Source: Pseudomonas fluvialis
GTDB lineage: Bacteria > Pseudomonadota > Gammaproteobacteria > Pseudomonadales > Pseudomonadaceae
Length of the DNA stretch: 64,000 nt
Assembly (NCBI RefSeq): GCF_014207935.1
Contig: NZ_JACHLL010000003.1
Location: 384,265 to 448,264, forward strand
Reading direction: 5' to 3'
Both the position numbers and the translations under genes were made by a program. A model generated the notes under the pieces. That model was not told the origin of the DNA, made no database searches, and saw nothing but the letters and a program-made list of their open reading frames with translations. The stretch's first letter is position 1. Each line of letters opens with the position of its first letter. Below are positions 9,069 to 18,671 of this stretch, in pieces.

Positions 9069-9647
9069 ATGCGTCGCCTGACCAGCCATCTGACCCGCGG
9101 CCTGCTGTTTGCCATGCTGCTTGTGCTCGCCGGCTGCGCCAGCCTGTTGCCCAGCGAGCGGGCCGAGGCACTCTCGCCCTTCCACGAATACGCCGACGCC
9201 GAGAAGCGTTTCGCCCAGGCCATTCCAGGCCAGACCACACGTCACGACCTGGCCAACCTCGGTTTCGATCCACTCTCCGGTGGCAATGGCCGCATGCTCT
9301 CGTTCATTGACGTACGCCTGCTGTTCGTCCAGCCCAACGTGCCCATCACCTACCTGCCCGACGGCCTGCTGCAATGCCTGGAGGCCAAGGAGCGCTGCAG
9401 CGGTTACTCCTTCGAGTTCAGCCAGTCGCACAGCGAGCGGGTCGGCAGTTTCTGGGCAGACCTGTTCAACTTCCGCAAGAAGCGGCAGATCCAGAGCTGG
9501 CGCTTCCAGGCGCTGTTCGTGCTGGTCGACGACGTGCTGGTGCACAAGGTCAGCAGCGGCGAGCCGAACATCCGCCGCTACGAGAGCAAGAAGAACCCGT
9601 TGGGGCCGCTGCAGGGTGCCGGCGACTTCATCATGGATCAGCTGTGA
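9069..9647 (+). CDS. Unknown lipoprotein, second of the tandem paralogous pair
   Basis: 192-residue paralogue of the preceding lipoprotein, separated by 121 bp. The signal peptide ends in LVLAGC (lipobox). The mature part aligns end to end with its neighbour without visible gaps and keeps the CLEAKERC pair and the FWADLFNFRKKR block. Divergence is concentrated near the N-terminus and around the FEFSQSHSERVG region. A tandem duplication is the simplest explanation. No function can be assigned. Confidence 0.87.
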   Translation: MRRLTSHLTRGLLFAMLLVLAGCASLLPSERAEALSPFHEYADAEKRFAQAIPGQTTRHDLANLGFDPLSGGNGRMLSFIDVRLLFVQPNVPITYLPDGLLQCLEAKERCSGYSFEFSQSHSERVGSFWADLFNFRKKRQIQSWRFQALFVLVDDVLVHKVSSGEPNIRRYESKKNPLGPLQGAGDFIMDQL

Positions 9648-9703
9648 CGCAGGGTGCCCGGCTTGGGTAAAATGCCGGCCCGTTTTCCCCTGGTAGCCGT
9701 ACC

Positions 9704-10447
9704 GTGACCGACAGCCCCGACCGCATCTACGCCACCCCGCAGGCTCAAGTGAGCGACTTCGCCTTCAACGAAGACGTGGTGCGCGTGTTCCCGGACATGA
9801 TCAAGCGCTCGGTGCCGGGCTACCCGACCATTGTCGAGAACCTCGGTGTACTCGCCGCGCAGTTCGCCCAGCCGGGCAGCGCGCTGTATGACCTGGGCTG
9901 CTCGCTGGGTGCGGTGACCCAGGCCATGCGCCGCCATGTGAGGAGCGAAGGCTGCCGGGTGATCGGCGTGGACAACTCGGCGGCGATGGTCACGCGCTGC
10001 CACGAATACTTGCATGCCCAGGACTCGATGTTCCAGGAGCTGCTGCCCTATGAGCTGATCGAAGGCGACATCCTCGCCCTCGACTTCAAGCCCGCCTCGG
10101 TGGTGGCGCTGAATTTCACCCTGCAGTTCATCGAACCCGAGCGCCGCCTGGAACTGCTCACCCGCATTCGCCAGAGCCTGCTGCCGGGCGGCGCGCTGAT
10201 CCTCTCGGAGAAGCTGCGCTTCGAAGATGAGGCCGAGCAGGCGCTGCTCACCGACCTGCATATCGCCTTCAAGCGCGCCAATGGCTACAGCGAACTGGAA
10301 ATCGCGCAGAAGCGCAGCGCTCTGGAGAACGTGATGAAACCCGACAGCCTGCAGCAGCACCGCGAGCGCCTGCTGGCCGCTGGCTTCCGCCAGGTCACGC
10401 CCTGGTTCCAGTGCCTCAACTTCGCCTCCCTGGTGGCCCTGCCATGA
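9704..10447 (+). CDS. cmoA: Carboxy-S-adenosyl-L-methionine synthase CmoA
   Basis: Makes carboxy-SAM from SAM and prephenate for wobble-uridine modification of tRNA (cmo5U34). The frame gives 247 residues from the GTG/ATG-type start at 9704 ([12 protein letters not shown]); the S-adenosylmethionine motif [14 protein letters not shown] lies near residues 63-76, and [20 protein letters not shown] and [10 protein letters not shown] are typical. The ATGA overlap at 10444-10447 with cmoB shows translational coupling with the enzyme that uses its product. Confidence 0.95.
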   Translation: MTDSPDRIYATPQAQVSDFAFNEDVVRVFPDMIKRSVPGYPTIVENLGVLAAQFAQPGSALYDLGCSLGAVTQAMRRHVRSEGCRVIGVDNSAAMVTRCHEYLHAQDSMFQELLPYELIEGDILALDFKPASVVALNFTLQFIEPERRLELLTRIRQSLLPGGALILSEKLRFEDEAEQALLTDLHIAFKRANGYSELEIAQKRSALENVMKPDSLQQHRERLLAAGFRQVTPWFQCLNFASLVALP

Positions 10448-11409
10448 TCGAAAAACTGGACCTCGCCCGCCTGCAGCAACTCCTGGCCGGCAGCCCGCTG
10501 GCCGAATGGGCCGACGACCTGCCGGCGCAGATTGGTGCCAAGCTGGCTGTCGGCCATGGCGACCTGGAGCGCTGGCAGGCGGCGCTGAACGCCCTGCCGG
10601 CCCTTACGCCGAGCCAGACCGAACTGGTCAATGAGTTTCGCCTGGACGCGCCGCTCGACGAGGCCACCCGCGAACAGCTGCTGCATGCCCTGCAGGGCCT
10701 GATTCCCTGGCGCAAGGGACCGTTCCAGCTGTTCGTGCATGTCGATACCGAGTGGCGCTCGGACTGGAAATGGGCCCGCGTGGCCCCGCACCTGGACCTC
10801 AAAGGCAAGCGCGTGCTGGACGTCGGCTGCGGCAACGGCTACTACCTGTGGCGCATGCTCGGAGCCGGCGCCGGCAGCGTGATCGGCGTCGACCCCAACT
10901 GGCTGTTCCTCTGCCAGTTCCTCGCCGCCAAGCGTTACCTGCCGGACCTGCCAGCCTGGCACCTGCCGCTGGCCTCCGAGGAACTACCCGCCAAACTGCA
11001 AGGCTTCGACACCGTGTTCTCCATGGGCGTGCTCTATCACCGCCGCTCGCCCATCGACCACCTGCTAGAGCTCAAGGACTGCCTGCGCAAGGGCGGCGAA
11101 CTGGTCCTGGAAACCCTGGTAGTCGAAGGCGATGCGCAGCAGGTGCTGATGCCCGAGGACCGCTACGCGATGATGCGCAATGTCTGGTTCCTGCCCTCGG
11201 TGCCGGCCCTGGAGCTGTGGCTACGCCGAGCCGGTTTCGTCGACGTGCGCTGCGTGGATGTCTCGGTGACCAGCGTGGCGGAACAGCGCGCCACCGAATG
11301 GATGCGCTTCCAGTCGTTGCCCGACTTCCTCGACCCGGAGGATCACAGTCGCACCGTCGAGAACCTGCCGGCCCCTACCCGCGCGGTACTGATTGCCCGC
11401 AAACCGTGA
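10444..11409 (+). CDS. cmoB: tRNA U34 carboxymethyltransferase CmoB
   Basis: Transfers the carboxymethyl group of carboxy-SAM to 5-hydroxyuridine-34 of tRNA. 321 residues from the ATG at 10444, which overlaps the cmoA stop. Family features include [14 protein letters not shown], the cofactor motif [15 protein letters not shown] (about residues 124-138) and [16 protein letters not shown]. Length matches the family. It is co-transcribed with cmoA. Confidence 0.96.
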   Translation: MIEKLDLARLQQLLAGSPLAEWADDLPAQIGAKLAVGHGDLERWQAALNALPALTPSQTELVNEFRLDAPLDEATREQLLHALQGLIPWRKGPFQLFVHVDTEWRSDWKWARVAPHLDLKGKRVLDVGCGNGYYLWRMLGAGAGSVIGVDPNWLFLCQFLAAKRYLPDLPAWHLPLASEELPAKLQGFDTVFSMGVLYHRRSPIDHLLELKDCLRKGGELVLETLVVEGDAQQVLMPEDRYAMMRNVWFLPSVPALELWLRRAGFVDVRCVDVSVTSVAEQRATEWMRFQSLPDFLDPEDHSRTVENLPAPTRAVLIARKP

Positions 11410-11432
11410 AGGCATGGCGCCAAGTCATGCAC

Positions 11433-11456
11433 CGGCCAGGGTCATGGCACTGGCCG
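11433..11456 (+). terminator. Hairpin downstream of cmoB
   Basis: CGGCCAG (11433-11439) pairs with CTGGCCG (11450-11456) about 25 bases after the cmoB stop. There is no U-run, so it may be a weak or Rho-assisted terminator. Confidence 0.3.
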
Positions 11457-11500
11457 TCATTGAGGCGTAACCTGCAGGCATCACAACGTGAGCGCCCGCC

Positions 11501-12259
11501 ATGCCCCACCGGCTGTCCTGCTGCACAGCCCTGCTGCTCAGCATCCTCTGCGCGCTGAGCCAGGCCGAACCGCTGCAGCTGTATACCGAGGAATACCCGC
11601 CGGTTTCCTTCTCCATAGAAGGGCGCGCCGAAGGGATGGCCAGCGAACTGGTGCGCGAGCTGCTCAGTCGACTCGGCGAGCCCGGCCAAATCAGCGTGGT
11701 GCCCTGGGCCCGCGGCTACCACACCGTGCAGCAGACGCCCAACACCGCGCTGTTTGCCACCATCCGCAACGCCGAGCGCGAACCGCTGTTCCAGTGGGTC
11801 GGGCCGATCCTGCTGGCCCAGGACAGCTTCTACGCCCTGAAGGACTCCGGCATACAGCTGCAAGACCTGACGGATGCAGCCAAGGCCGGACCGATCGCCG
11901 TCCCCCGCGACTGGTTCACCTATCAGGAGCTGCACAACCTCGGCCTGCAGAACCTGCTGGGCGTCACCGAGCCGGAGCAGATGTTCAAGCTGCTCAAGCG
12001 TGGCCGGGTCAAGCTGATCGTCGCCGACAACCTGAGCTTCTACAGTGCTGGCGTAGCGGCGCAGCAGGTCGACTATCTCAAGGCCAGTGATGTCGAGGTG
12101 GCCCTGCCCTACCGCGCCTCACTCGGCTACATCACCTTCTGGCCGGGCACCGATCCGGCCGTGATCCAGCGCTGGCAGAGCGAACTGGACGCGATGAAGG
12201 CCGACGGCAGTTTCAGCCGCATCTACCAGCGCTGGCTGCCAGGCGAACCTGAACCGTAA
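11501..12259 (+). CDS. Orphan periplasmic solute-binding protein (family 3 type)
   Basis: 252 residues with a signal peptide (cleavage likely after LCALSQA, about residue 22). The mature protein opens with LQLYTEEYPPVSFSIEGRAEGMASELVRE-like sequence typical of extracellular solute-binding protein family 3, and ends with FSRIYQRWLP, the usual final helix. No permease or ATPase gene lies nearby, so it may serve a distant transporter or act as a sensor. Ligand unknown. The ribosome-binding site is weak. Confidence 0.83.
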   Translation: MPHRLSCCTALLLSILCALSQAEPLQLYTEEYPPVSFSIEGRAEGMASELVRELLSRLGEPGQISVVPWARGYHTVQQTPNTALFATIRNAEREPLFQWVGPILLAQDSFYALKDSGIQLQDLTDAAKAGPIAVPRDWFTYQELHNLGLQNLLGVTEPEQMFKLLKRGRVKLIVADNLSFYSAGVAAQQVDYLKASDVEVALPYRASLGYITFWPGTDPAVIQRWQSELDAMKADGSFSRIYQRWLPGEPEP

Positions 12260-12320
12260 TCGCCGAGCACGACCCACGACCAGCCAGCGAATTGCCTGCC
12301 CCGCAGTCGGAGAGCAAGCA

Positions 12321-13133
12321 TCAAGAGCTGGACAATTGCCGGCCTATCTTGGGTGCCGCGTCGAAAAGGCACGAATAATGAGAGCCTCCCTGCAACCGCT
12401 CTGCGGCCACCTCGCCCGGAAAAGTCCGGGCCAGATAATCGACCATGGCGACGGGTGACCAATTGTCGTCCGTGCCGTGCCACAGATGAACGCTCGCCTC
12501 GCAGTCGAAGATGCCGGCCGACCACGGCGCGAGAAACTGATTGATGTCTCGTATGTATCCACTGGCGCCTTGGGTAAAGCACGACTGCAGAACACCCATC
12601 ATCAGCTTCCTGAACGCAGGCTGACTGGCAAGAGCCTTGTCCTGCCCTGCCGCACTGGCAAACAGTAAACGAGCCAATACGCCAGGCATTAGCGAAGCCA
12701 GGAATGCCTGCGAATTTGCCAGCCCTCTGAACAGCCTGGGATGGTCCATGGCCAGAGAAAAAACACCCTTTCCGGCCATCTCGTTGAGGAAGTCGCCCTC
12801 ATCGAGCGGCGCCACCGCCGAAACCAGATGCAGACTTTTCACCCGGCCTGGCAGGTGGCGACAGACCTCCAGCGCGACGTGACTGCCGATGGAGAAACCG
12901 ATGAAGTCGACCGGAGTTCCGCGAACCGCCTCATCAACAGCCTGCGCGATGCGCCGGTAGTAGAGGGCACCACTGACGGATGGATCGATTGAGAACCGAT
13001 CGAAACAGAGCACGCGCAACCCCAGTGTTTGCGCGCCGCCCTCGAACACTGAAGCTTCAATGGGCGAACCGGGTACGCCATGGAAATACACGACGGGCTT
13101 ACCCGCCGGGTTTCCATACTCAATAAAGTTCAT
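12321..13133 (-). CDS. Alpha/beta hydrolase
   Basis: 270 residues from the ATG at 13131-13133; the open frame runs further upstream but without homology-like sequence. The fold is indicated by VVYFHGVPGSPIEA (oxyanion region, HGVPGS), the nucleophile elbow GFSIGS around Ser-97, the acid region HLWHGTDDNWSP and the terminal histidine region LQGGSHYS. The substrate is unknown. It is convergent with the binding-protein gene and divergent from rimO. The codon choice is less GC-rich than in rimO next door. Confidence 0.85.
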   Translation of the reverse strand: MNFIEYGNPAGKPVVYFHGVPGSPIEASVFEGGAQTLGLRVLCFDRFSIDPSVSGALYYRRIAQAVDEAVRGTPVDFIGFSIGSHVALEVCRHLPGRVKSLHLVSAVAPLDEGDFLNEMAGKGVFSLAMDHPRLFRGLANSQAFLASLMPGVLARLLFASAAGQDKALASQPAFRKLMMGVLQSCFTQGASGYIRDINQFLAPWSAGIFDCEASVHLWHGTDDNWSPVAMVDYLARTFPGEVAAERLQGGSHYSCLFDAAPKIGRQLSSS

Positions 13134-13314
13134 AGCCACTCCCGGCCAGCAAGGTTTCCGTGTTCTATCACCAATCCACTGAAAATGCGCTGAGGCTGAC
13201 AGCCGCATTGCCACCATCCAGCTCGGCTTTCCTCTGGCCAAGGCGCGATGACGCCGCTAGAATTGCGCACTTTTTGATCAGCGCTGCCCTGCGCACGGTT
13301 CTCTGAGGTTTTCC

Positions 13315-14640
13315 ATGTCGTCCAACACCACACCCAAAGTCGGTTTCGTTTCCCTGGGTTGCCCCAAGGCCCTGGTCGACTCCGAGCGCATCCTCACCCA
13401 GCTGCGCATGGAGGGTTATGAGGTCGTACCGACCTATCAGGATGCCGACGTGGTGGTGGTCAACACCTGTGGTTTCATCGACACCGCCAAGGCCGAGTCG
13501 CTGGATGCCATCGGCGAGGCGATTGCCGAGAACGGCAAGGTCATCGTCACCGGCTGCATGGGCGTCGACCAGTCGGCGATCCGCGACGTGCACCCCAGCG
13601 TGCTGGCCGTGACCGGCCCGCAGCAGTACGAGCAGGTGGTCAACGCCGTGCACGAAGTCGTGCCGCCGAAAACCGAGCACAACCCGCTGATCGATCTGGT
13701 GCCGCCGCAGGGCGTCAAGCTGACCCCGCGCCACTACGCGTACCTGAAGATTTCCGAAGGCTGCAACCACAGCTGCAGCTTCTGCATCATCCCGTCGATG
13801 CGCGGCAAGCTGGTCAGCCGCCCGGTGGGCGAAGTGCTCGGCGAAGCCGAACGCCTGGTCAAGGCCGGCGTCCAGGAACTGCTGGTGATCAGCCAGGACA
13901 CCAGTGCCTATGGCGTCGACACCAAGTACAAGACCGATTTCTGGAACGGCCAGCCAGTCAAGACGCGCATGCTCGAACTCTGCCAGGCCCTGGCCGGCAT
14001 GGGCGTATGGGTACGCCTGCACTACGTCTACCCGTACCCGAACGTGGATGACGTGATCCCGCTGATGGCCGCCGGCAAGCTGCTGCCTTACCTCGACATC
14101 CCCTTCCAGCACGCCAGCCCGAAGGTGCTCAAGGCCATGAAGCGTCCAGCCTTCGAGGACAAGACCCTGGCCCGCATCAAGGCCTGGCGCGAGATCTGCC
14201 CGGAGCTGACCATCCGCTCGACCTTCATCGTCGGCTTCCCCGGCGAGACCGAGGAAGACTTCCAGTACCTGCTCGACTGGCTGACCGAAGCCCAGCTCGA
14301 CCGCGTCGGCTGCTTCCAGTACAGCCCGGTGGACGGCGCCCCGGCCAACGACATGGACCTGGAGCCGGTTCCGGATGAGATCAAGCAGGAGCGCTGGGAG
14401 CGCTTCATGGCGCACCAGCAGGCCATCAGCGCCGCGCGCCTGCAGCAGAAGATCGGCACGGAAATCGAAGTGCTGATCGACGAAGTGGACGACGAAGGCG
14501 CGGTCGGCCGCGGCTGGGCCGATGCCCCGGAAATCGACGGCAACGTCTATATCGAGACTACCGCCGTCAAGCCGGGCGACAAGATCCGCGTGCGCATCGT
14601 CGATGCCGACGAGTACGACCTGTGGGCCGAACCGGTCTGA
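13315..14640 (+). CDS. rimO: Ribosomal protein S12 methylthiotransferase RimO
   Basis: Radical-SAM enzyme that adds a methylthio group to Asp-89 of ribosomal protein S12. 441 residues. The N-terminal UPF0004 domain has its cluster cysteines in SLGCPK (Cys-16), VNTCGF and VTGCMG; the radical-SAM CxxxCxxC is CNHSCSFC near residues 151-158; a TRAM-like RNA-binding region ends the protein ([16 protein letters not shown] onward). The [11 protein letters not shown] start distinguishes RimO from MiaB. Single gene with a strong terminator after it. Confidence 0.97.
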   Translation: MSSNTTPKVGFVSLGCPKALVDSERILTQLRMEGYEVVPTYQDADVVVVNTCGFIDTAKAESLDAIGEAIAENGKVIVTGCMGVDQSAIRDVHPSVLAVTGPQQYEQVVNAVHEVVPPKTEHNPLIDLVPPQGVKLTPRHYAYLKISEGCNHSCSFCIIPSMRGKLVSRPVGEVLGEAERLVKAGVQELLVISQDTSAYGVDTKYKTDFWNGQPVKTRMLELCQALAGMGVWVRLHYVYPYPNVDDVIPLMAAGKLLPYLDIPFQHASPKVLKAMKRPAFEDKTLARIKAWREICPELTIRSTFIVGFPGETEEDFQYLLDWLTEAQLDRVGCFQYSPVDGAPANDMDLEPVPDEIKQERWERFMAHQQAISAARLQQKIGTEIEVLIDEVDDEGAVGRGWADAPEIDGNVYIETTAVKPGDKIRVRIVDADEYDLWAEPV

Positions 14641-14690
14641 CGCAGGACTGAACAACGGACCGCCTCAGGCGGTCAGGCGGCTCAGCTGAA

Positions 14691-14726
14691 AACGCCGCGA
14701 CTCCTTCGGGAAGTCGCGGCGTTTTT
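14691..14726. terminator. Bidirectional terminator between rimO and the GGDEF/EAL gene
   Basis: A perfect 12-bp stem, AACGCCGCGACT (14691-14702) with AGTCGCGGCGTT (14712-14723), is followed by TTTC on the + strand and preceded by AAAA, which gives a U-run on the - strand. It sits between convergent genes and can serve both. Confidence 0.88.
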
Positions 14727-14762
14727 CATTCCGGCGCGGTTTGAGTTCGGGGCGTGCGCCGC

Positions 14763-17700
14763 TTACCCCTGCGTCAGCCACTGCTCCAGCGGCCGTGGTT
14801 TCTCCACGCCATAGCCCTGCACATAGTCGACGCCCAGTTCGAGCAGGCGCGCGCGAATGCTTGCCGACTCGACGTACTCGGCGATGGTCTTGCGGCCCAG
14901 GGCGTGGGCGATCTCGTTGATCGAACGGACCATGGCCAGGTCGCTGGGGGATCGCTCGATTTCCTTGACGAAGCTGCCGTCGATCTTCACGTAGTCCACC
15001 GGCAGGCGCTTGAGGTAGTCGAAGGAAGAGAAACCAACACCGAAGTCGTCGATGGAGAAACTGCAGCCCGCCAGTTGCAGATGACGCACCAGGTCGGCGG
15101 TCTTGGCCAGGTTGGCTACCGCAGCGGTTTCGGTCAGCTCGAAGCAGATGCGTGACGGCTCGACCGCGTGCTGCTCGAACAGGCTCTCGATAAAACCCAG
15201 CAGCTTGTCGTCGTTGAGGCTGCTGCCCGACAGGTTGATGGAAATCGAGCGGCTGTGCTGCCACACCTGCGGATGCCGCTCCAGCTCGCAGAAAATCCGC
15301 TTGAGCACCCAGCGATCGACCTTGGGCATGCGCTGGTAGCGCTCGGCGGCAGCAATGAAATCGACCAGTTGCAGGTCGTTTTCCATCACCAGCAGCAGTT
15401 CGTAATGCGGCAGCTCATCGCTGTCCGCCGCCACCGGAGCAATCTGCTGCAGGCGCAGGCTGAGCTCTTCGCGCTCGACGATATCGTCGACCCGCGCGGC
15501 AATGGCCAGCAAGCCGTTGTGCTCACCATCCTGATCCTCGCGGTAGCAATGCACGCGGTTGCGGCCATCCTGTTTAGCCGAGTTGCTGGCGCTCTGCAAA
15601 TCGCCGATGACATTGGCTACGTCGTGACGACTGCTCGCCTCGACCACGCCGATGCTCAGGGTCAGGCCGTGGCGATGGCCTTCCCAGACAAAACCCTGAC
15701 TCTCCACTTCCGTGCGCAAGCGTTCGGCCAGCGCCAGCGCCTGGGATTCGTCATACCCCGGCAGGGCTACGGCAAAATCGACGCCGCCGAAGCGCGACAG
15801 GCTGGCATCGCCTGGCAACAGCTGCGGCAGGCGCCCGGCCAGCTGGCGCAGGCAGGCATCGCCAGCCACCGGGCCGGCATGCTGGTTGAGCAGAATGAAC
15901 TGATCGAGGTGCGCCAGCAGGAAGCTGTGCGGCAACGGACCGGCCAGACACTGCGCCACCGCCACCTCGAAACTGCGCCGATTGAGCAGGCCGGTCAGTT
16001 CGTCATGGCTGCGCGCATGGGTGATCTCGTGATAGAGGCGGCCGACAATATCCTGCAGGGTGCTCTGGATCAGCCCCTCGCCCGGCGCCTCGGCATCGCT
16101 GAGCAGCAGGCTGCCGCTGGACAGCGCGTTGAGCAGTTGCTCGCCACTGAGATTGCCGGCCTCGCGCCCCTGGCCGTCGACCAGCACATAGTGATCCATC
16201 GCCGGGTTGCACCAGATCAGCTGCAAGGCCTGGCCCTGCGCATCGCGCAGCCAGTCGCCGGCCTGCAGGGCATCGCGGCGCTCGCGCCAGCGCTGCTCGG
16301 TGGAGTCCAGTACCAATGGCTGGGCGCTGACTTGCGGCGCGACCGCGACGAACTCGATGGGCTCTTCACCCAGCAACTGGCGACGCAGGCTGGCCAGCAC
16401 CGTCTGGTACTGATACTGACCGACCAGAAAGCTCTCCATGCGCCGGCGCAGGATATCCAGCAGGTGCTCGATCTCATAGACACGCTCGACGTCATCCTCG
16501 CTCAGCGCCGAGAGGTCTTCACTGCGCTGCAGCCAGCGGTTGAGCAACGAGGTCAGGGCCAGGTCACCGCGCCAGCCGACACTGTCCTCGCCATTGCGGA
16601 TCAGCTCATGGACCAGCAGTTCCTTCCAGCCGGCCGCCAGCCAGTCGAGCAGGATCTGCGCGGCGCGCCCGCCATGCAGCCCATACATGGCGACATCAAC
16701 CTGGCGCCGAGCGCCTTCCAGGGTGTCGCGGCCGCGATGGGCCTGCATCACCCGCTCGGCACTGTTGCGGTAGGCGCGCTGCTGCAAGGCCAGCAGTTCG
16801 TCCAGCGCCGGCGCCTGGGCACTGAACACCGCCACATCGCCCTGATAGCTGGCATTGAGGGTTTCGATCACGCCCTGCACCCGCGCTTCCAGGGCACGAT
16901 TGGGCGGATCGCAGGCATCGGCCAGACGCAGCACCTTGTCCAGCGTCGAGCGCAGCGGATGAGCCGGATCGGCAAAGGCCGCCGGATCAATCAGAGCAGC
17001 CTGCAGTACGGTGGGCAGCAGGCTGCGCAGCGCCGGTTTGAGCCCGGCGGCCAGGCGCTCCTCCTGGTTCAAAGCATCGAACAGTTCACCGACCAGCAGG
17101 GCATCTTCGCGCTGCCGCGGGCTGATCGTGCAGCCCTGCAGCTCCAGTTCATGCAGCCACTGCGAGACCGCCCAGTGCTCGCCGGCAGGCGGTCGCTGCA
17201 CTCCGGCAAAGCCGGCGGCCAGTGGCAGGCCGGGTTCGCCAGCGGCAAGCGCCTCGGTCAGCGTGGAATCGGCCTGGCCAGTTGCCCCCGACGGCATGCC
17301 GCTGCCGGCCGAGCTCTGAGCCTGGCGTCCGTCCTGTGCCTGACGCCCTTCCTGGGCCTGGCGCAATTCATGGAACGCCTGATAAGGCCTGGCCCGCGCC
17401 GCCTGGCGCTGCGGCACCGCCGTCTGCCTTGGCAGCGGCTGATGGCTGGGGCTCGGCTGCAGAGGCTCGACGTGGTACTGGTTGAGCACCTGCAGAAGCG
17501 CCTGCAGGTAGCCCATCAGGGCCACCGATAGAACGCGCTGTACGCTGTTCTGGAACACCAGTCGCGCCAGCGGAGCCTGCTGGCGCAACTGCAGGGCCTC
17601 CTGCAACTGACGTAGGAGAAACTCCAGACCCAGCGGGTGATCGCCCTCGCGGGGCTGCAGATCACTCAGGCGATTGAGACAGGAACAGGCACGCCACTCC

Positions 17701-18068
17701 AGCGGTCCAAGGGTTTCGCGCAGGCTGCGCACCAGACGCTTGGCCTCCAGTAGATCGTCCACCTCGGCGTCATCCACCAGGCTCCACTGACTGCTGTTGT
17801 CCTCCTCCTCAACCTGTGGCCCCTGCCCCAGCGGCAGGTACTGGCAGAGACGCGCCACCACCTGCTCAATGGCCTGACGGCCATGGGTACGACAGATCCG
17901 GCGCAACTCGTTGCAGGCCTCGGCATCGCGGTTGGAAAACGCCTGCAGGCTCTGCTCACCCAGGGCCAGCTCCAGGGCCTGCAGCAATTCGCGCAGAACG
18001 CCAGGCAACTGCGTACGCACAACACTGCACAGTGCCTGGCTGATGACTGGGGCGATCGGTGCTGGCAT
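14763..18068 (-). CDS. Large DUF1631 / degenerate GGDEF / EAL cyclic-di-GMP protein
   Basis: 1101 residues, no transmembrane segment seen, so cytoplasmic. The N-terminal two-thirds resembles DUF1631 (ALRSLLPTVLQAALIDPAAF and HPLRSTLDKVLRLAD near residues 350-390), ending in a PilZ-like region near 590-660. A GGDEF domain starts about 688 (RSHDELTGLLNRRSFE) but its active site reads FGGVDF (about 761) instead of GGDEF, so diguanylate cyclase activity is unlikely. The EAL domain starts about 890 with YELLLVMEN in place of the usual YEALLR; the catalytic Glu is kept, and INLSGSSL, FELTET, IDDFGVG, VKIDGSF, EYVES and VQGYGVEKP are all present, so phosphodiesterase activity is plausible. Start ATG at 18066-18068 has an AGGAAG-like site upstream. 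Confidence 0.88.
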   Translation of the reverse strand: MPAPIAPVISQALCSVVRTQLPGVLRELLQALELALGEQSLQAFSNRDAEACNELRRICRTHGRQAIEQVVARLCQYLPLGQGPQVEEEDNSSQWSLVDDAEVDDLLEAKRLVRSLRETLGPLEWRACSCLNRLSDLQPREGDHPLGLEFLLRQLQEALQLRQQAPLARLVFQNSVQRVLSVALMGYLQALLQVLNQYHVEPLQPSPSHQPLPRQTAVPQRQAARARPYQAFHELRQAQEGRQAQDGRQAQSSAGSGMPSGATGQADSTLTEALAAGEPGLPLAAGFAGVQRPPAGEHWAVSQWLHELELQGCTISPRQREDALLVGELFDALNQEERLAAGLKPALRSLLPTVLQAALIDPAAFADPAHPLRSTLDKVLRLADACDPPNRALEARVQGVIETLNASYQGDVAVFSAQAPALDELLALQQRAYRNSAERVMQAHRGRDTLEGARRQVDVAMYGLHGGRAAQILLDWLAAGWKELLVHELIRNGEDSVGWRGDLALTSLLNRWLQRSEDLSALSEDDVERVYEIEHLLDILRRRMESFLVGQYQYQTVLASLRRQLLGEEPIEFVAVAPQVSAQPLVLDSTEQRWRERRDALQAGDWLRDAQGQALQLIWCNPAMDHYVLVDGQGREAGNLSGEQLLNALSSGSLLLSDAEAPGEGLIQSTLQDIVGRLYHEITHARSHDELTGLLNRRSFEVAVAQCLAGPLPHSFLLAHLDQFILLNQHAGPVAGDACLRQLAGRLPQLLPGDASLSRFGGVDFAVALPGYDESQALALAERLRTEVESQGFVWEGHRHGLTLSIGVVEASSRHDVANVIGDLQSASNSAKQDGRNRVHCYREDQDGEHNGLLAIAARVDDIVEREELSLRLQQIAPVAADSDELPHYELLLVMENDLQLVDFIAAAERYQRMPKVDRWVLKRIFCELERHPQVWQHSRSISINLSGSSLNDDKLLGFIESLFEQHAVEPSRICFELTETAAVANLAKTADLVRHLQLAGCSFSIDDFGVGFSSFDYLKRLPVDYVKIDGSFVKEIERSPSDLAMVRSINEIAHALGRKTIAEYVESASIRARLLELGVDYVQGYGVEKPRPLEQWLTQG

Positions 18069-18226
18069 GACGAGAGGAAGCCTCCTGCACGAATAAACGT
18101 CCTGCTTGGACTATAGCCCGCTCTGTCGCCGGCGCGAAGCTTGATACCTGCCGCGCAGCATACCGGCCTGGCACGTCGGCGGCGAACGTCTACGCTTGCA
18201 GGGAATTGCCTGCGGAGTCGCCTGTC

Positions 18227-18394
18227 ATGGCCCAAGCCCCTCTACCGCCAGCCGACAAGGACAAGGAAACCCGCCTGTTCCTCTTCCTCATCGTGCTGTT
18301 CTTTCCCCTGCTGTCGATCGCCCTGGTCGGCGGCTTCGGCTTCATCGTATGGATGCTGCAACTGATCATGGGCCCACCCGGCCCGCCGCTCTGA
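18227..18394 (+). CDS. napE: NapE, small membrane component of periplasmic nitrate reductase
   Basis: 55-residue protein with one central hydrophobic segment (LFLFLIVLFFPLLSIALVGG region), preceded by a charged ADKDKETR stretch, as in NapE. Start ATG at 18227 rather than the in-frame upstream start at 18206, because GGAG precedes it by about 10 bases and family proteins start here. First gene of napEDABC. NapE's precise role is unclear. Confidence 0.88.
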   Translation: MAQAPLPPADKDKETRLFLFLIVLFFPLLSIALVGGFGFIVWMLQLIMGPPGPPL

Positions 18395-18410
18395 CCGTCA
18401 AGGACGCCCC

Positions 18411-18671
18411 ATGGATGACACCGTGCATATCGCCAGCCTGCTGGTGCACTGCCGCCCCGAACTGCTGCCGGCGCTGCTGGCCAACCTCGAGTGTCTGCCC
18501 GATGTGGAACTGCATCAGCACAGCGCCGAAGGCAAGCTGGTAGTGGTGCTGGAAACCGGCCATGAACGACAGATCCTCGAGCGCATCGAGCAACTGCAAC
18601 AACTGCCTGGCGTACTCAACGTCGCGCTGATCTACCACGAACTCCTCAGCCCGGAAGGAGCCACCGCATGA
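18411..18671 (+). CDS. napD: NapD, chaperone of NapA
   Basis: 86-residue cytoplasmic protein that binds the Tat signal peptide of NapA and assists its maturation. Typical start [15 protein letters not shown] and the small ferredoxin-like fold pattern. The stop overlaps the napA start (ATGA at 18668-18671), which ties its translation to that of its client. Confidence 0.94.
   Translation: MDDTVHIASLLVHCRPELLPALLANLECLPDVELHQHSAEGKLVVVLETGHERQILERIEQLQQLPGVLNVALIYHELLSPEGATA

Noticed and set aside
18169..18184. Sigma-54-like site (TGGCACG then GC at the right spacing) upstream of napE
   Set aside because: The -12 half reads CGGC instead of TTGC, so the match is only partial and could be chance.
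18069..18226. ANR/FNR box expected for nap control
   Set aside because: I looked for TTGAT-N4-ATCAA and found only an isolated TTGAT half-site near 18141.
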